From Leptothrix discophora (GTDB lineage: Bacteria > Pseudomonadota > Gammaproteobacteria > Burkholderiales > Burkholderiaceae_C): a DNA stretch of 64,000 nt. Shown here piece by piece: positions 9,173 to 18,007 of the stretch; the stretch's first letter is position 1, and the number at the start of each line of letters is the position of its first letter. The notes below the pieces were generated by a model. It was not told the origin of the DNA. It saw nothing but the letters and a program-made list of their open reading frames with translations, and did not search any database. Location of the stretch: the NCBI RefSeq assembly GCF_030705305.1, contig NZ_JAUZEE010000009.1, positions 109,636 through 173,635 on the forward strand, in the 5' to 3' direction. Both the position numbers and the translations under genes were made by a program.

Positions 9173-10441
9173 ATGACGATGAACCTGTTGGCACCCGCAT
9201 CGCCCGCCATGGCCGGCAGCCCGGCCAGCGAGGACGGCACCGACGAAGGCACGACGCGTCCGACCGCCCGGCCCGGCGGCGCCGGTGACACGACGCTGCG
9301 CAACTTCTTCCGCTACCACGGCGTGTTCGCGCCGGGCGTGCGACTGATGCGGGCCATGTCGGTGCGCGGCAAGGCCACGCTGCTGGCGACCGCCTTCGTC
9401 GTGCCGCTGGTGCTGGCGCTGCGGCCGGTGCTGCAGGGCCGCGTGCTCGAACCCGACGACGTCGCGGCGCTGCTGATCGGCGTGGGCCTGTGCCTGGGCC
9501 TGGCGATCTACATGCTGCTGTCGTTCTACCGCGTCACGCACGGTGGCCTGGCCCACTTGAAGGACCAGGTCGGGCGCATGGCCAGCGGTGACCTGAGCAT
9601 GCGACCGCAGCCCTGGGGCCGCGACGAGGTGGCCCATGCGATGCACTCGCTGGGTCAGTCGCTGGGCCGGCTGGCCGACCTGTTCGCGGTGGTGCGCCAG
9701 GGTGTCGCGGCGTCCTCGCATGCCTCACGCGAGATCGCCGCCGGCAACCATGACCTGGCCCGCCGGACGGCACAGGCGTCGGCCGCGATCGACCAGGTGC
9801 TGGCCGGCGTGGGCCAGTACATCGAGCAGCTCGACGCCAGCGGCCTGCGCGTCGACGAGGCCGAGGCGGTGGTGCAGCGCATGCGCCTGGACGCCGCGCA
9901 TGCGCGCCACCAGATGTCGCAGCTCGACGCGCGCATGCAGACGCTGCAGGGCCGCAGCCGCGAGATCGTCGAGATCGTCGCGCTGATCGACAACCTGGCC
10001 TTCCGCACCAACATCCTGGCGCTCAACGCCTCGATCGAGGCGGCCAAGGCCGGCGAGGCCGGTCGCGGTTTCGCCGTCGTGGCCCAGGAGGTCCGCAGCC
10101 TGGCCGGGCGCAGCGCCGAATCGGCCCGCCGCATCGGCGAGATCATTTCCGGCTCGACCGACGACATCGCCCAGGGCCACGTGCTCGCCGGCGAGGCCGC
10201 CCAGGCGCTGCGCCAGACCGATGCCCAGGTCGCCCGCATCCACGACGAGATGCAGCAGATCGTCGGCCTGACCCGCGCCGGCCAGAACAGCTCGCAGGAG
10301 ATCCTGGCCGAGCTGCGCCGGCTGGGCGCGCTGACCCAGGAAAACCACGCCCTGGTCGACCAGATGGCCGAGGCCTCCAACGCGCTGAGCGCCGAGGGCG
10401 AGCGACTCGACCTGACCGTCGCGGGCTTCAAGCTGATCTGA
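9173..10441 (+). CDS. Methyl-accepting chemotaxis protein
   Basis: A chemoreceptor of 422 residues with two adjacent membrane segments (roughly residues 55-80 and 95-120) and hardly any periplasmic domain. A HAMP-like linker follows (HLKDQVGRMASGDLSMRPQP), then a signalling hairpin with tip IDNLAFRTNILALNASIEAA and the conserved VVAQEVRSLAGRSAESA. The layout suits sensing in or near the membrane, for example energy state; this is inference. The start at 9173 is chosen because GAGGA lies 8 nt upstream; the frame is open further upstream but without a plausible site. It is transcribed away from the che operon and is followed at 75 nt by a diguanylate cyclase. Confidence 0.9.
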   Translation: MTMNLLAPASPAMAGSPASEDGTDEGTTRPTARPGGAGDTTLRNFFRYHGVFAPGVRLMRAMSVRGKATLLATAFVVPLVLALRPVLQGRVLEPDDVAALLIGVGLCLGLAIYMLLSFYRVTHGGLAHLKDQVGRMASGDLSMRPQPWGRDEVAHAMHSLGQSLGRLADLFAVVRQGVAASSHASREIAAGNHDLARRTAQASAAIDQVLAGVGQYIEQLDASGLRVDEAEAVVQRMRLDAAHARHQMSQLDARMQTLQGRSREIVEIVALIDNLAFRTNILALNASIEAAKAGEAGRGFAVVAQEVRSLAGRSAESARRIGEIISGSTDDIAQGHVLAGEAAQALRQTDAQVARIHDEMQQIVGLTRAGQNSSQEILAELRRLGALTQENHALVDQMAEASNALSAEGERLDLTVAGFKLI

Positions 10442-10516
10442 GCCGGGCGAGGTCCCGGCTGGAATCGATACCGGTCCTGATACCGAAGCGACAGGTCGCG
10501 TGCCTACACTGAAGCG

Positions 10517-12592
10517 GTGTCCCAGCCCTCCCTGCCCACCCGCACCCGCCGACTGATGCACCGGCTGCGCCTGCGTGCCAGCCTCTGGAGCGGTTCGCTG
10601 CGACTGCGGCTGGCGCTGTCCTGCGGGGCGCTGATCGCGGTCAGCGTGATTGTGGTGACCGCGGCGGTGCTGGCGCGCGGCTCGGCCCACACCCGGCAGG
10701 CGGTGCTCGACAACGAGGCGGCCAGCGTCGACCACCTGGCGGTGCTGCTGCGCGACCGGGTGGTGCGCCTGCAGCTGGCGCTGCGGGCGGCGGCCCAGCC
10801 GGTCGATGAGCGCGTGATGCTGGACCGCGAGGCCCAGCAGCGCTACATGAGCCAGCGCCAGGTGCTGGCCACGCTGTTCTCGACCATCGCGCTGGTCGAC
10901 CTGGACGGCCGCGTGCTGGTGCTGCGCGACGGCTCGACCATCAGCCACCCGGACATCCGGGTCGGCGACCGGCCCTATTTCCACACCACGCTGCAGCAGG
11001 CTCGCCCGGTCGTGTCCGACCCGATGATCGGCCGCGTCTCGCGCGAGGCGGTGGTCGCGCTGACCATGCCGGTGCTGGGCGGCGACGGCCTGGTCCGGGC
11101 GGTCCTGCTGGGCACCCTGCGGCTGAACTCGCGCGACCTGCTCTACGGCCTGGGCGGTGCCGACGGCAGCAACCAGGAGGTCATGCAGACCGTCATCACC
11201 GATGCCAGCGGGCTGGTGCTCGCGCATCCCGATCCGGCCTACATCCTGCGACCGATCGACGAGGTGCCCGGCCTGCGCGTGGCCGCCGCGCGCTGGATCC
11301 GTGCCGGCCGGCCGATCGAGCCGCTGCCCGAGGCCTACAGCGACGCCGGCTACGTGGTGGCGGCCGCCGGCGTGCCGGGGCCGGACTGGATGGTCTTCCG
11401 CATCGCCAACACCGATGCGCTGCTCGGCGGCGTGCGCTCCGTCGTGCGCGAGGCCTTGTTCTACGGCGCCGGCGTGGCGCTGCTGGCGATGGCGCTGCTG
11501 TGGGTCTGGGTCACGCGCCTGCTGCGCCCGCTGGACCAGCTGGAGGAGCGCGCCCGGGCGCTCGGGCCGGGCGGGCCGCCGCTGGAGGATGGCTGGCCGG
11601 ACGCCGCCGGCGAGGTCGGCGAGTTGGAACGGGCGCTGCGCGTCGCGCTGCACCAGCGCGCCCGCGCCGAGGCCTGCAACGCCGAGCTGCTCGTCAAGCT
11701 GCGCTCGGTCATGAGCACCGCGCCGATCGGGCTGGCCTTCACCCGCGCGCGCGCCTTCGAGCTGGTCAGCGACGAGTTCTGCCGCCTGTTCGGCCACCCG
11801 CCGGGCGGGCTGATCGGCGAGTCGGCCCGGCTGATCTATGCCTCCGACGAGGACTACGCCGGACTGGGCGCCAAGGTGGCCCAGTCCTTTGCGGAAGGTC
11901 GTCCCTACAGCGGCGACCACCACTTCGTGCGCCGCGACGGCAGCCGCTTCGTGGGCGAACTGACCGGTCGGCCGGTCGATCCGCACGACTCCGGCGCCGG
12001 CACGATCTGGCTGCTGCGCGACGTCACGCAGGAGCGTGCCGAGCAGCGCGAGCTGGCCTGGAGTGCCAGCCACGATGCGCTCACCGGCCTGCTCAACCGA
12101 GCGCACTTCGAGCGCACGCTGTCCTTGCTGGTCGAGCGCAACCGCCAGCTTGAACGGGCCGGCGAGCCCTGGCCGACGGCCGCCGTGCTGTTCATCGACC
12201 TGGACCTGTTCAAGCAGGTCAACGACAGCGCTGGCCATGCGGCGGGCGACGACATGCTGCGCTCGGTCGCCCGCGCCCTGACGGGCAGCCTGCGCCGAGA
12301 CGAGTGTGTGGCCCGGCTCGGCGGCGACGAGTTCGCGGTGCTGCTCGAAGGTTGCGACCCGATCGCCGCCGAGCGCCTCGCGCACAAGCTGCTGCGCGCG
12401 GTCGAGCAGATCCGCCTGCCCTGGGGCGAGCGCCAGCTGCAGGTCGGCGCCAGCATCGGCCTGGTGGTCCTCGAACCGCCGCTGCGCGAACCCGATGCCC
12501 TGATGCACGCGGCCGATCTGGCCTGCTACGCCGCCAAGCAATCGGGCCGACACGCGGTCCGGATCGCCGAGCGGGCCGAGCCCCCGGTCTGA
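10517..12592 (+). CDS. Diguanylate cyclase with periplasmic sensor and PAS domain
   Basis: A 691-residue membrane enzyme expected to make cyclic di-GMP. A membrane segment (about 35-58) leads to a periplasmic PDC/dCache-type sensor containing VGDRPYFHTTLQQARPVVSD, typical of that fold. A second membrane segment sits near 310-330, followed by a PAS region (about 395-515) and a GGDEF domain with an exact GGDEF near residue 602 (RLGGDEFAVLLEG). The inhibitory RxxD site that normally lies five residues before GGDEF reads RRDE, so the key Asp is Glu and product inhibition may be weakened. The start is a GTG at 10517; an ATG at 10556 would remove 13 residues. It may link the receptor-encoding neighbour to lifestyle control. 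Confidence 0.9.
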   Translation: MSQPSLPTRTRRLMHRLRLRASLWSGSLRLRLALSCGALIAVSVIVVTAAVLARGSAHTRQAVLDNEAASVDHLAVLLRDRVVRLQLALRAAAQPVDERVMLDREAQQRYMSQRQVLATLFSTIALVDLDGRVLVLRDGSTISHPDIRVGDRPYFHTTLQQARPVVSDPMIGRVSREAVVALTMPVLGGDGLVRAVLLGTLRLNSRDLLYGLGGADGSNQEVMQTVITDASGLVLAHPDPAYILRPIDEVPGLRVAAARWIRAGRPIEPLPEAYSDAGYVVAAAGVPGPDWMVFRIANTDALLGGVRSVVREALFYGAGVALLAMALLWVWVTRLLRPLDQLEERARALGPGGPPLEDGWPDAAGEVGELERALRVALHQRARAEACNAELLVKLRSVMSTAPIGLAFTRARAFELVSDEFCRLFGHPPGGLIGESARLIYASDEDYAGLGAKVAQSFAEGRPYSGDHHFVRRDGSRFVGELTGRPVDPHDSGAGTIWLLRDVTQERAEQRELAWSASHDALTGLLNRAHFERTLSLLVERNRQLERAGEPWPTAAVLFIDLDLFKQVNDSAGHAAGDDMLRSVARALTGSLRRDECVARLGGDEFAVLLEGCDPIAAERLAHKLLRAVEQIRLPWGERQLQVGASIGLVVLEPPLREPDALMHAADLACYAAKQSGRHAVRIAERAEPPV

Positions 12593-12632
12593 GCGTGTAA
12601 CAAGCGCAACGCGCACATCCCCTGAATGGGTG

Positions 12633-12646
12633 GACCCAATTGGGTC
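12633..12646. promoter_or_regulatory. Perfect 14-base palindrome, operator candidate
   Basis: GACCCAATTGGGTC reads identically on both strands. It lies about 300 bases before the first gene of the cytochrome cluster and 40 bases after the previous gene. The AT core flanked by GC arms is typical of a dimeric repressor or activator site. The cognate regulator is unknown. Confidence 0.45.
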
Positions 12647-12750
12647 AATGAACCCGACCGGACCTGCGGCGCACGGGGCATTCCTGCACGGATCATCCTG
12701 CTGCAATGCAGCATCTCGACCGACGGGACCGGCTCTTGAGGGTGACGTTC

Positions 12751-12764
12751 GTGAGGTAAATCAC
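12751..12764. promoter_or_regulatory. CRP/FNR-superfamily type binding site
   Basis: GTGAGGTAAATCAC fits the core GTGA-N6-TCAC of CRP-family sites, and the flanking bases C and G extend the dyad to 16 bases. It is about 170 bases upstream of the b-cytochrome start. A site of this kind would fit control of a respiratory gene cluster by carbon or redox state. Which family member binds cannot be told; the half-sites are CRP-like (GTGA) rather than FNR-like (TTGAT). Confidence 0.5.
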
Positions 12765-12936
12765 GGACCTGTCGATACCGGAAGGTGTGTCGCGCCTTAC
12801 GTTTGCTCACGGCGGACTTCAGCGAAGTTTCATGCGTCGACCCTAGGATCCTGGGAAATCGTTCCATTGAATCGCTTTGAGTTGGGTTGAAGTACCCACC
12901 TCGACGCATCAGAACCTACCCAACCGGATCACGACC

Positions 12937-13902
12937 GTGAGCTCAGTCCTGTCTGCCCAGAACCCGGCGCGCCTGCATGCGCAGCCGGCACCCGCGCCGG
13001 TGCGGCCCGTGGACATGCCAGCCGGCGAGTCCGGCGCGGCGTCGCATCCGTCCGCCCGGCGCGGCCAGCGCAACGCGTCGGTCCTGCTGACGCTGGGGGC
13101 CCTCCTGGGGGCCACCTGGGCGATCAGCCAGCGCGGCTGGTTCCAGGCCGGCGACGACATCGGCTACTGGCTGGGCGTGGTCGGCGGCTCGATGATGCTG
13201 CTGCTGCTGCTCTACCCGCTGCGCAAGCACGTCCGCGCGATGCGCGGCTGGGGCTCGCCCAAGGTCTGGCTGGCCGGCCACATGGTGCTGGGCATCGGCG
13301 GTCCGCTGCTGATCCTGCTGCACTGCGGTTTCCAGGTCGGTTCGCTGAACGCGGCGGCGGCCCTCTACAGCATGTGCATCGTCGCCGCGAGCGGCGTCAT
13401 CGGCCGGTTCCTGTACGTGCGCGTCAACCGTGGCCTGGTCGCAGAACGCAACGCCCTGGGCGACTTGCGGCGACAGATGGGCTTCGATGGCGAGCGCCGC
13501 TCGATGCTGTGGTTCGCGCCGCAGGTGCAGCAGGACCTGGATGCCTTCGAGGCCGACGTGGTCGCCCGCAGCAAGTCGCCGTCCGGTGCCGGCCGGCACT
13601 GGCTGCGCCTGCTGCTGGTGCTGCCGCTGCGCAGCTGGTCGGTGCGGCTGAAGGCGCAGCGCGAGATCCGCGTCGCGCTGCGGGTGCTGGCGCGCGAGCA
13701 GAACTGGCAGGGCAGCCTGCTGCGCCAGCGCCAGCGCCAGGCGCGACGCTCGCTGGTGTCCTACTTCGTCGCGGTGATGCGGGTGGCCCTGTTCGCCGCC
13801 TGGGAGCGCCTCTTCGCGCTCTGGCACGTCGCCCATATCCCCTTCGTGTTCCTGCTGGTGATCGCGGGCGTCGTGCACGTGGTCGCGGTCCACGCCTACT
13901 GA
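12937..13902 (+). CDS. Membrane diheme b-type cytochrome, ferric-reductase-like
   Basis: A 321-residue integral membrane protein with five or so hydrophobic segments. Two pairs of histidines have exactly 13 residues between them: His115/His129 (HMVLGIGGPLLILLH) and His300/His314 (HIPFVFLLVIAGVVH). HX13H pairs on transmembrane helices are the heme-binding signature of ferric reductases and NADPH oxidases, so two stacked b hemes crossing the membrane are likely. There is no FAD or NAD domain; instead a basic cytoplasmic-type loop (about 160-275) lies between the pairs. Its stop codon shares one base with the start of the 24-heme cytochrome gene (TGATG), indicating translational coupling. It may pass quinol or cytoplasmic electrons to the periplasmic hemes. 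The GTG at 12937 is a tentative start; an ATG at 13015 is possible. Confidence 0.75.
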   Translation: MSSVLSAQNPARLHAQPAPAPVRPVDMPAGESGAASHPSARRGQRNASVLLTLGALLGATWAISQRGWFQAGDDIGYWLGVVGGSMMLLLLLYPLRKHVRAMRGWGSPKVWLAGHMVLGIGGPLLILLHCGFQVGSLNAAAALYSMCIVAASGVIGRFLYVRVNRGLVAERNALGDLRRQMGFDGERRSMLWFAPQVQQDLDAFEADVVARSKSPSGAGRHWLRLLLVLPLRSWSVRLKAQREIRVALRVLAREQNWQGSLLRQRQRQARRSLVSYFVAVMRVALFAAWERLFALWHVAHIPFVFLLVIAGVVHVVAVHAY

Positions 13903-15896
13903 TGCGTGATGCGCACGCCCCCGGCCATCCGCTGCGGTCCCGCCTGACGGGCCCTCGGAGCCTTGGCCTGCCGACCGGGTGGGTGCGCCTCGTCGCGCGT
14001 GCGGTGAGCCACCTCGGCGCCCTCGTGCTGCTGGCGACGCTGTGGCTGCTGTCTGCTGCCGCGCAGGCCCAGGGCATCGAGTCGGTGCTGTCGCCGGGCA
14101 AGGTGGTGCAGTCGCATGCCAAGGTCGAGGCCGACTGCAAGAGCTGCCACGTCAAGTTCGACCGCGCCGCGCAGGACCGCCTGTGCAGCGACTGTCACAA
14201 GGACATCGCCGCCGACGTTCGCGACAAGTCCGGCTTCCATGGCCGCAAGCTGGCGACCCAGCCGAGCGCCTGCCGCGACTGCCACACCGACCACAAGGGC
14301 CGCAACGCCCGCATCGTCGAGCTGGACGTCAAGGCCTTCGACCACACCGGCCTGGCCGACTGGTCGCTGCGCGGCGCGCACATCAAGACCGAGTGCAAGA
14401 GCTGCCACCTGCCCGGCAAGAAGTGGCGCGAGGCGCCGCAGGACTGCCTGTCGTGCCACAAGAAGGACGACACCCACAAGGGCACGCTGGGCCCGAAGTG
14501 CGCCGACTGCCACACCGAGACCGACTGGAAGAAGACCACCTTCGACCACGACAAGACCCGCTTCGCGCTGAAGGACAAGCATGCCGACGCCAAGTGCGGC
14601 GACTGCCACCGCGACAGCAACTACCGCGAGACGCCGCGCACCTGCATCGGCTGCCACCGCAAGGACGACGAACAGCTGATCAAGGGCCGGCGCGGCCACC
14701 AGGGCCAGTACGGCGAGAAGTGCGAGACCTGCCACACCGCCAAGGCCTGGAAGCCCAGCACCTTCAACCACGACGTCGACACGAAGTACCTGCTCAAGGG
14801 CAAGCACAAGCCGCTCGAGTGCAAGGCCTGCCACACCGGGCATCTGTACAAGCAGCCGGTCAAGAGCGACTGCCTGAGCTGCCACCTCAAGGACGACAAG
14901 CACAAGGGCACGCTGGGCAAGGACTGCGCGTCCTGCCACAACGAGCGCGGCTGGAAGGACCAGGGCAAGTTCGACCACGACAAGACGAAGTTCCCGCTGC
15001 TGGGCAAGCACGTCGAGGCCGAGTGCAAGGCCTGCCACAAGTCGCAGGTCTTCAACGAGGCGCCCAAGGACTGCATCGGCTGTCACGAGAAGGACGACAA
15101 GCACGACAAGACCCTGGGCCGCGACTGCGGTGCCTGCCACGGCGAACGCGACTGGAAGACCACCAAGGGCAAGTTCGACCACGACAAGACCCAGTTCCCG
15201 CTGCGCAACGGCCATGCCGTGCCCAAGCTCGAATGCAAGGCGTGCCACAAGAGCCTGAAGGACATGCGCAAGACGCCGCTGGACTGCCTGAGCTGTCACA
15301 AGAAGGACGACAAGCACGAGGGCCAGCTCGGTGCGCGCTGCGAGAGCTGCCACACCGACAAGACCTGGAAGACCACCATCGGCTTCGACCATGCGAAGAC
15401 CCGCTTCCCGCTGACCGGTCGCCACATCACGACGGTCTGCAAGGACTGCCACACCACCGGCGCCCGCTTCAAGGACGCGCCGATGGACTGCTGGAGCTGT
15501 CACAAGAAGGCCGACAAGCACAAGCAGACGCTGGGCACGGCCTGCGAGAGCTGCCACAACACGCGGTCCTGGGGCCTGTGGAACTTCGACCATGACCGCC
15601 AGACCAGCTACAGGCTCGAAGGTCCGCATGCCAAGGTCGCCTGCATCACCTGCCATGCCCGTCCGGCACCGGCCGGGAAGAAGGTCGCGCCGACCGGCAA
15701 CACCTGCATCGCCTGCCACCGCAAGGACGACGTTCACGACGGCGCCTTCGGCAACCGCTGCGAGCAGTGCCACGTGGTCGACAAGTGGAAACGCATCATC
15801 AACCGGGGCATGAGCCCGCCGCCCGTGCTGCCCGCCACACCATCCGTCACACCGCCCGCCAAACCGCCCGCCGGGACGAACCGGAGTCCGTCATGA
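13902..15896 (+). CDS. 24-heme periplasmic c-type cytochrome
   Basis: A 664-residue protein with a long N-terminal region ending in a Sec signal peptide (cleavage near SAAAQAQ, residue 57), so exported. It holds 24 CXXCH motifs arranged as eight modules of three. The last seven modules follow one plan of roughly 70 residues: an FDH or FNH motif, a GKH-like motif just before CKACH, an acidic CLSCHKKDDKH segment, and a third CXXCH followed by a Trp. Each module also has three conserved histidines outside CXXCH, enough for bis-His ligation of its three hemes. It is very rich in Lys and Asp. It most resembles the cytochrome c3/c7 type. A role as a periplasmic electron wire or capacitor between the b cytochrome and outer-membrane partners is inferred. 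It ends in a Pro-rich tail; its stop overlaps the next start by four bases. Confidence 0.9.
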   Translation: MRDAHAPGHPLRSRLTGPRSLGLPTGWVRLVARAVSHLGALVLLATLWLLSAAAQAQGIESVLSPGKVVQSHAKVEADCKSCHVKFDRAAQDRLCSDCHKDIAADVRDKSGFHGRKLATQPSACRDCHTDHKGRNARIVELDVKAFDHTGLADWSLRGAHIKTECKSCHLPGKKWREAPQDCLSCHKKDDTHKGTLGPKCADCHTETDWKKTTFDHDKTRFALKDKHADAKCGDCHRDSNYRETPRTCIGCHRKDDEQLIKGRRGHQGQYGEKCETCHTAKAWKPSTFNHDVDTKYLLKGKHKPLECKACHTGHLYKQPVKSDCLSCHLKDDKHKGTLGKDCASCHNERGWKDQGKFDHDKTKFPLLGKHVEAECKACHKSQVFNEAPKDCIGCHEKDDKHDKTLGRDCGACHGERDWKTTKGKFDHDKTQFPLRNGHAVPKLECKACHKSLKDMRKTPLDCLSCHKKDDKHEGQLGARCESCHTDKTWKTTIGFDHAKTRFPLTGRHITTVCKDCHTTGARFKDAPMDCWSCHKKADKHKQTLGTACESCHNTRSWGLWNFDHDRQTSYRLEGPHAKVACITCHARPAPAGKKVAPTGNTCIACHRKDDVHDGAFGNRCEQCHVVDKWKRIINRGMSPPPVLPATPSVTPPAKPPAGTNRSPS

Positions 15897-18001
15897 AGCT
15901 GTCCACCGCATCCCCCCTCCTGACCTGGCTGAGGACGCGCCTGGCGATGCTGGCCCTGCTGCTGGTCGGCCTCGCGGGCCTGTTGCCCGCCGCGCAGGCG
16001 CAGGCGGTGGGCCGTGACTTCGACCACAGCCGCACCGGCTTCGTGCTCAACGGCGCCCATGCCCGCGAGCGCTGCGAGTCCTGCCACGTCAACGGCGTCT
16101 TCAAGGGCACGCCGCGCGACTGCCAGACCTGCCACACCAGTGGCAATCGCCTGGCCCGCACCAACACCGTCAAGTCGACCAACCACATCCCGACCACGGC
16201 GCCCTGCGAGACCTGCCACACGACCCAGTCCTTCAACGGCGCGCGCTTCAGCCATGCCGGCGTGGTGCGCGGCACCTGCGCGACCTGCCACAACATGCGC
16301 AATGCGCCGGGCAAGCCGGCCAACCACATCGCCACCACCGCCAGCTGCGACACCTGCCACCGCACCACCGCCTGGCTGCCCGCCACCGGCACGGACCACA
16401 GCACCTTCACGATCGCGACCAACTGCGCCAGCTGCCACAACGGCAGCAGCGCGACCGGCAAGACCGCCCGCCACATCGGCACCGGCTCGCTCAACTGCGC
16501 CAGCTGCCACAGCACGCGCGGCTGGCTGCCCAGCACCTGGAACCACAGCCAAATGGCGGTGACCGGCACCTGCGCCAGCTGCCACAACGGCAACAACGCC
16601 AGCGGCAAGTCGGCCAACCACCTGGTGACGACGGCGCAGTGCGACACCTGCCACAAGTCGACCGCCAGCTGGACGGCCGGCACCAAGGTCGACCACGGCA
16701 CCTTCTCGGCCGCGACCAACTGCGCCAGCTGCCACAACGGCAGCACCGCCACCGGCAAGCCGGCCCGCCACATCACGACCGGTGCGCTGAACTGCACGTC
16801 CTGCCACACGACCACCGGCTGGCTGCCGAGCAGCTGGAACCACAGCCAGATGATGGTGACCGGCACCTGCGCCAGCTGCCACAACGGCAACAACGCCAGC
16901 GGCAAGCCGGCCACCCACCTGATCACCTCGGCGCAGTGCGACACCTGCCACAAGTCGACCACCAGCTGGACGGCCAGCACCAAGGTCGACCATTCGACCT
17001 TCACGACCGCCACCAACTGCTCGACCTGCCATAACGGCAGCGCCGCAACCGGCAAGCCGATGACGCACATCCCCGTGGGTGCGACCAACTGCGTCAGCTG
17101 CCACGCCACCACCGGCTGGAAGCCGCACCGCTTCACCCACACCCAGGTCATCGTCACCAACCAGTGCAGCAGCTGCCACAACGGCAGCTTCCCGCCGGCA
17201 GACGGGCGCACGGCCTCGCACATCCCCTACCAGTCGCTGACCGGCGTGGTGATCACCAACTGCGACACCTGCCACAAGTCCGGCTTCGTGTCGTGGACGC
17301 CGGCCCGGCTGCACACCAGCGTGACGGTGACGGCCCAGTGCGCCACCTGCCACATCGCGATCAAGCCGGCCACCGGGGTCCACGTGGGCGTGACCGGCAA
17401 CTGCGAGAGCTGCCACCGCTCGACCGCCTCGTGGGCCTCGGCCACCTTCGCGCACTCGCCGGCCAACGCGGTGGGCACCGGCACCTGCGACACCTGCCAC
17501 AACGGCGTGCAGGCCAAGGGCAAGCCGCCCGGCAGCCACATCCCCGTGCCGGCGGGCGTCGCCAAGTGCGATTCCTGCCACCGCTCGCAGACCTCCTTCG
17601 CGACCGCCGTGACGATGAACCACACCGCCGTCGTGTCCGCCACCTGCAAGAGCTGCCACAGCGGCGCCTTCGTGTCCCAGGGCGTCGTCGGTGCCCTGGG
17701 CAAGCCGAGCAACCACATCCCGGAGGCGACCCAGCTGCTCAACGGTGCCGCGATGGACTGCAAGTCCTGCCACACCGGCACGACGGTCTGGACCACCGTG
17801 CGCATGAACCACAACAACACGATGGGCAACGGCGCGGGCTGGTGCAAGGCCTGCCACCAGAGCGGCACGGCCTTCCTCGGCAACATGGAAAAGAAGTCGC
17901 TGACCCACGAGCGCAGCTCGCCGGTGCCGACCGACTGCTCGATGTCGGGCTGCCACCGTCCCCTGGGCAACACCGGCAGCACCTACACGAACTGGGACTG
18001 A
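15893..18001 (+). CDS. 25-site multiheme c-type cytochrome, Thr/Ser/Asn-rich
   Basis: A 702-residue exported protein (signal peptide to about residue 37, LLPAAQAQA). It has 24 CXXCH motifs plus one CX4CH (CSMSGCH) near the C-terminus, 25 possible hemes. Its composition differs sharply from the preceding cytochrome: Thr, Ser, Asn and Gly dominate and Lys is scarce, typical of extracellular proteins. Recurrent elements are CASCHNG, ATGKPARHI, GWLPSSWNHSQM and TKVDHSTF; a four-heme module of 99 residues is repeated with stretches identical at DNA level. Extra histidines (RHI, WNH, VDH) can serve as second ligands. GGAG precedes the ATG, which overlaps the previous stop (ATGA). An outer-surface or filament-forming role is plausible but inferred; no lipobox is visible. 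Confidence 0.88.
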   Translation: MKLSTASPLLTWLRTRLAMLALLLVGLAGLLPAAQAQAVGRDFDHSRTGFVLNGAHARERCESCHVNGVFKGTPRDCQTCHTSGNRLARTNTVKSTNHIPTTAPCETCHTTQSFNGARFSHAGVVRGTCATCHNMRNAPGKPANHIATTASCDTCHRTTAWLPATGTDHSTFTIATNCASCHNGSSATGKTARHIGTGSLNCASCHSTRGWLPSTWNHSQMAVTGTCASCHNGNNASGKSANHLVTTAQCDTCHKSTASWTAGTKVDHGTFSAATNCASCHNGSTATGKPARHITTGALNCTSCHTTTGWLPSSWNHSQMMVTGTCASCHNGNNASGKPATHLITSAQCDTCHKSTTSWTASTKVDHSTFTTATNCSTCHNGSAATGKPMTHIPVGATNCVSCHATTGWKPHRFTHTQVIVTNQCSSCHNGSFPPADGRTASHIPYQSLTGVVITNCDTCHKSGFVSWTPARLHTSVTVTAQCATCHIAIKPATGVHVGVTGNCESCHRSTASWASATFAHSPANAVGTGTCDTCHNGVQAKGKPPGSHIPVPAGVAKCDSCHRSQTSFATAVTMNHTAVVSATCKSCHSGAFVSQGVVGALGKPSNHIPEATQLLNGAAMDCKSCHTGTTVWTTVRMNHNNTMGNGAGWCKACHQSGTAFLGNMEKKSLTHERSSPVPTDCSMSGCHRPLGNTGSTYTNWD
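16559..16906 (+). repeat. In-gene tandem duplication in the 25-site cytochrome
   Basis: A 51-base stretch at 16559-16609 recurs without change at 16856-16906, a 297-base (99-codon) period that covers four heme sites. Flanking sequence in each unit is also close to identical in protein. This shows recent enlargement of the cytochrome by unequal exchange of whole four-heme modules. It is coding sequence, not an intergenic repeat. Confidence 0.85.
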
Positions 18002-18007
18002 GGCCGG

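Larger units (their letters stand above)
12593..12936. other. Upstream control region of the cytochrome/Ccm supercluster
   Basis: About 344 bases without a convincing gene, less GC-rich than its surroundings in places. It holds a perfect 14-base palindrome (12633-12646) and a CRP-family type dyad (12751-12764), both listed separately. Since the next nine or more genes run in one direction with tight spacing, this is the likely main promoter region for them. Confidence 0.55.

Noticed and set aside
16400..17060. Regularly spaced repeats that might be taken for a CRISPR array
   Set aside because: The repeats are in frame, encode CXXCH modules, and differ in length and sequence between units; no cas genes nearby.
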